Positions 62,541 through 64,000 of a stretch of 64,000 nucleotides of DNA are shown here, in pieces. A program made the translations under genes and the position numbers. Source of the DNA: Mixophyes australis (lineage: Eukaryota; Chordata; Amphibia; Anura; Limnodynastidae); the NCBI GenBank assembly GCA_036250195.1, contig JAVHZZ010000003.1:89110418-89174417 (forward strand), given 5' to 3'. Under the pieces are notes generated by a model. The model made no database searches. It had not been told where the DNA came from and saw only the letters and a list, made by a program, of their open reading frames with translations. The stretch's first letter is position 1, and every line of letters begins with the position of its first letter.

Positions 62541-62859
62541 CATTCATAGTAATAGATGTGCAGCATAAAGATAATATGAATGAATGTGTCCTGTGGGCCA
62601 AATACATTTTTGCAAGAAAAACCATTGTCATAAATCAAAAATGCACCTTGGCCTAACAAAGCTGCATTTGAGGGGGAGGTACATTTAAAATAATAATTGG
62701 GGAAGAGCGTGTCATAGATCAACTTTCAAGGTCAGAGTAAAAATCAAACGTGTGTTTGTGAGTTACATGAAAACAAACCATTACTTTCTGTGTGTGCTAA
62801 ATACTATCCTAATACTACTCCTTGCTAATTAAAAACGTGCTAGTTTAGACAAAGTTCCT

Positions 62860-63030
62860 CTTGTCTTCCTTTCCTTATTGATTTAGGCCCACAAGCTGCA
62901 CACAGAAGCTAAGGTCTGGTATTCAAACTCATGATGCCAGTGTTGTGAGACAGAAGTGCTAACAACTAAGGTAACGTGCTGATCTTAGCTCCCATATATT
63001 TTTAGTAATAAGGAAGTTTGTGAGGAGGTT
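62860..63030 (-). mobile_element. Reverse SINE head fragment, copy B
   Basis: It resembles copy A (62380-62540) and ends with the same non-SINE flank 'gctgatcttagctcccatat' through 'taataaggaagtttgtgagg'. The shared flank means A and B arose by local duplication, not by two SINE insertions. Confidence 0.7.
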
Positions 63031-63426
63031 AGCAGATATCCCCAAACTTTAACATCCTTCCCAATACAATGAATGTAGTGGTCTTTCCACACATTCCCAA
63101 GGAAGATGTGGCCCTTTCCACCTCCCTCCCTAGCATGTGATGAAAGCACTCTAGTCCTTCCCTGATCGGTGTGTGTGTTTGCAATTAATATTAACAATAA
63201 CACTTTAAATACATTTGTCCAAGGTAATATAATTATATAAATGCTAATGTGAATAATTTGGTAACAAAAATTCTACACAATACACTCCTGATTATGTTGT
63301 AACATTTCTAAACAATACCCTTCGCACCTCCCACTTTTTCCGTTTTGTAATACAGATTTATCTTTAGGTAAGAAACTGTTCGCAATCTGAGTTAAGAACT
63401 TAAGTTCCTTAGTTGCTCTTATCTCT

Positions 63427-63839
63427 AAAGCTGGGTACATACTACACTGTTTTCGTCCAAACAGCCGACATACGACCACTCGTTTAAAAGTCGGGTCAGT
63501 GTGTACAGTGACACGATGGTCAAAAATCTGCCCAAATGGACGATTATCGCCTCATTTGGTTGGTCGTACCATTTATTATTTTCGTTCCAATCTTGTTTCC
63601 GCTGTGTAGTGTGTATAAACTTCCGACCGATCCACAACAGTGAGTACGAAATTACAGTCATTGCTCACGACAACATGGCTGTAAAAAGTCGCTAAAGGGA
63701 CGTCCACTCTTCCCTTTATCGTCCTAAAGAAGGCTAGTGTGTATGCAGTCCATGAACCGAGCGATTGGAACATCGATCGCATGTAAAATAGCTCCGCATA
63801 AAAAGTTGGTTGAAATTTCTGTAGTGTGTACCCAGCTTA
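63427..63839. mobile_element. MITE with AAGCTGGGTACA-type terminal repeats
   Basis: The left end 'aaagctgggtacatactaca' and right end 'gtagtgtgtacccagctta' are inverted repeats. The body (about 410 bp) is non-coding and holds several 'cgac/gtcg'-type motifs. The target duplication is unclear because the flanks are short A/T runs. Confidence 0.8.
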
Positions 63840-64000
63840 AGTTGCACATTTTTATTCGTTGCGGAAATCACTTAAGTAGGGATTCATCTTTGTTCATATC
63901 TTGACTTCCGTTGCTTGTTGAATCGCTAGTTTCTTATCTCCCCGTTTTTTCTTAAAATACTATTCGCAACTCCTGCACAAGATAAGATCGCTAATGAATC

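Overview
This 64-kb window reads as vertebrate nuclear DNA, most probably from a frog or toad. No bacterial-style operons, rRNA or tRNA genes, CRISPR arrays or host protein-coding exons could be recognised. What fills it is transposable elements of families that coexist in amphibian genomes: an L2-clade LINE and a tRNA-derived SINE sharing a (ATG)n-type tail, a tyrosine-recombinase (DIRS-like) retrotransposon, a Penelope-like element, Tc1/mariner, hAT and Harbinger-like DNA transposons with many MITEs, Ty3/Gypsy retrotransposons with a chromodomain integrase, and one retrovirus. The species assignment is an inference from this mix, not from a diagnostic gene.

Layout: 1-2.8 kb LINE 3' end followed by a decayed DIRS-like element with a recombinase and an SGNH hydrolase; 2.8-10.9 kb MITEs, two (TA)n tracts and unassigned AT-rich DNA; 10.9-14.3 kb a reverse-strand Penelope-like element; 14.8-19.2 kb two Tc1-like elements, one split by a LINE and one split by a SINE; 21.4-37.4 kb a nested tower, in which a short MITE is split by a 15.8-kb hAT element (perfect 8-bp target duplication) that carries tandem arrays and is itself split by a 9.86-kb endogenous retrovirus; 37.8-39.0 kb a large inverted repeat; 39-51 kb mostly non-coding DNA with MITEs and a family of dispersed repeats; 51.1-55.5 kb a reverse-strand Ty3/Gypsy element with two nested DNA elements; 55.6-62 kb a second hAT element interrupted by Gypsy LTR and integrase sequence; 62.4-64 kb duplicated SINE pieces and a MITE.

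The centrepiece is the endogenous retrovirus at 23659-33520. Its two 839-bp LTRs differ at one position that I could find, and gag, pol and env are all uninterrupted. It has a proline-tRNA-type primer binding site, a polypurine tract, TATA box and poly(A) signals, and a splice donor/acceptor pair that would place the env ATG two bases after the acceptor. gag ends in UAG and pol continues in the same frame, as in retroviruses that use stop-codon readthrough, and env lies in that frame too. The pol order is protease, reverse transcriptase, RNase H, integrase with a GPY/F-type tail, and Env has a CWxC motif, a basic cleavage site and one membrane anchor. This fits a young class I (gamma/epsilon-like) retrovirus. 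Its Env departs from the usual pattern by having ten residues, not six, between the cysteines of the transmembrane-subunit motif. All other elements are visibly broken.
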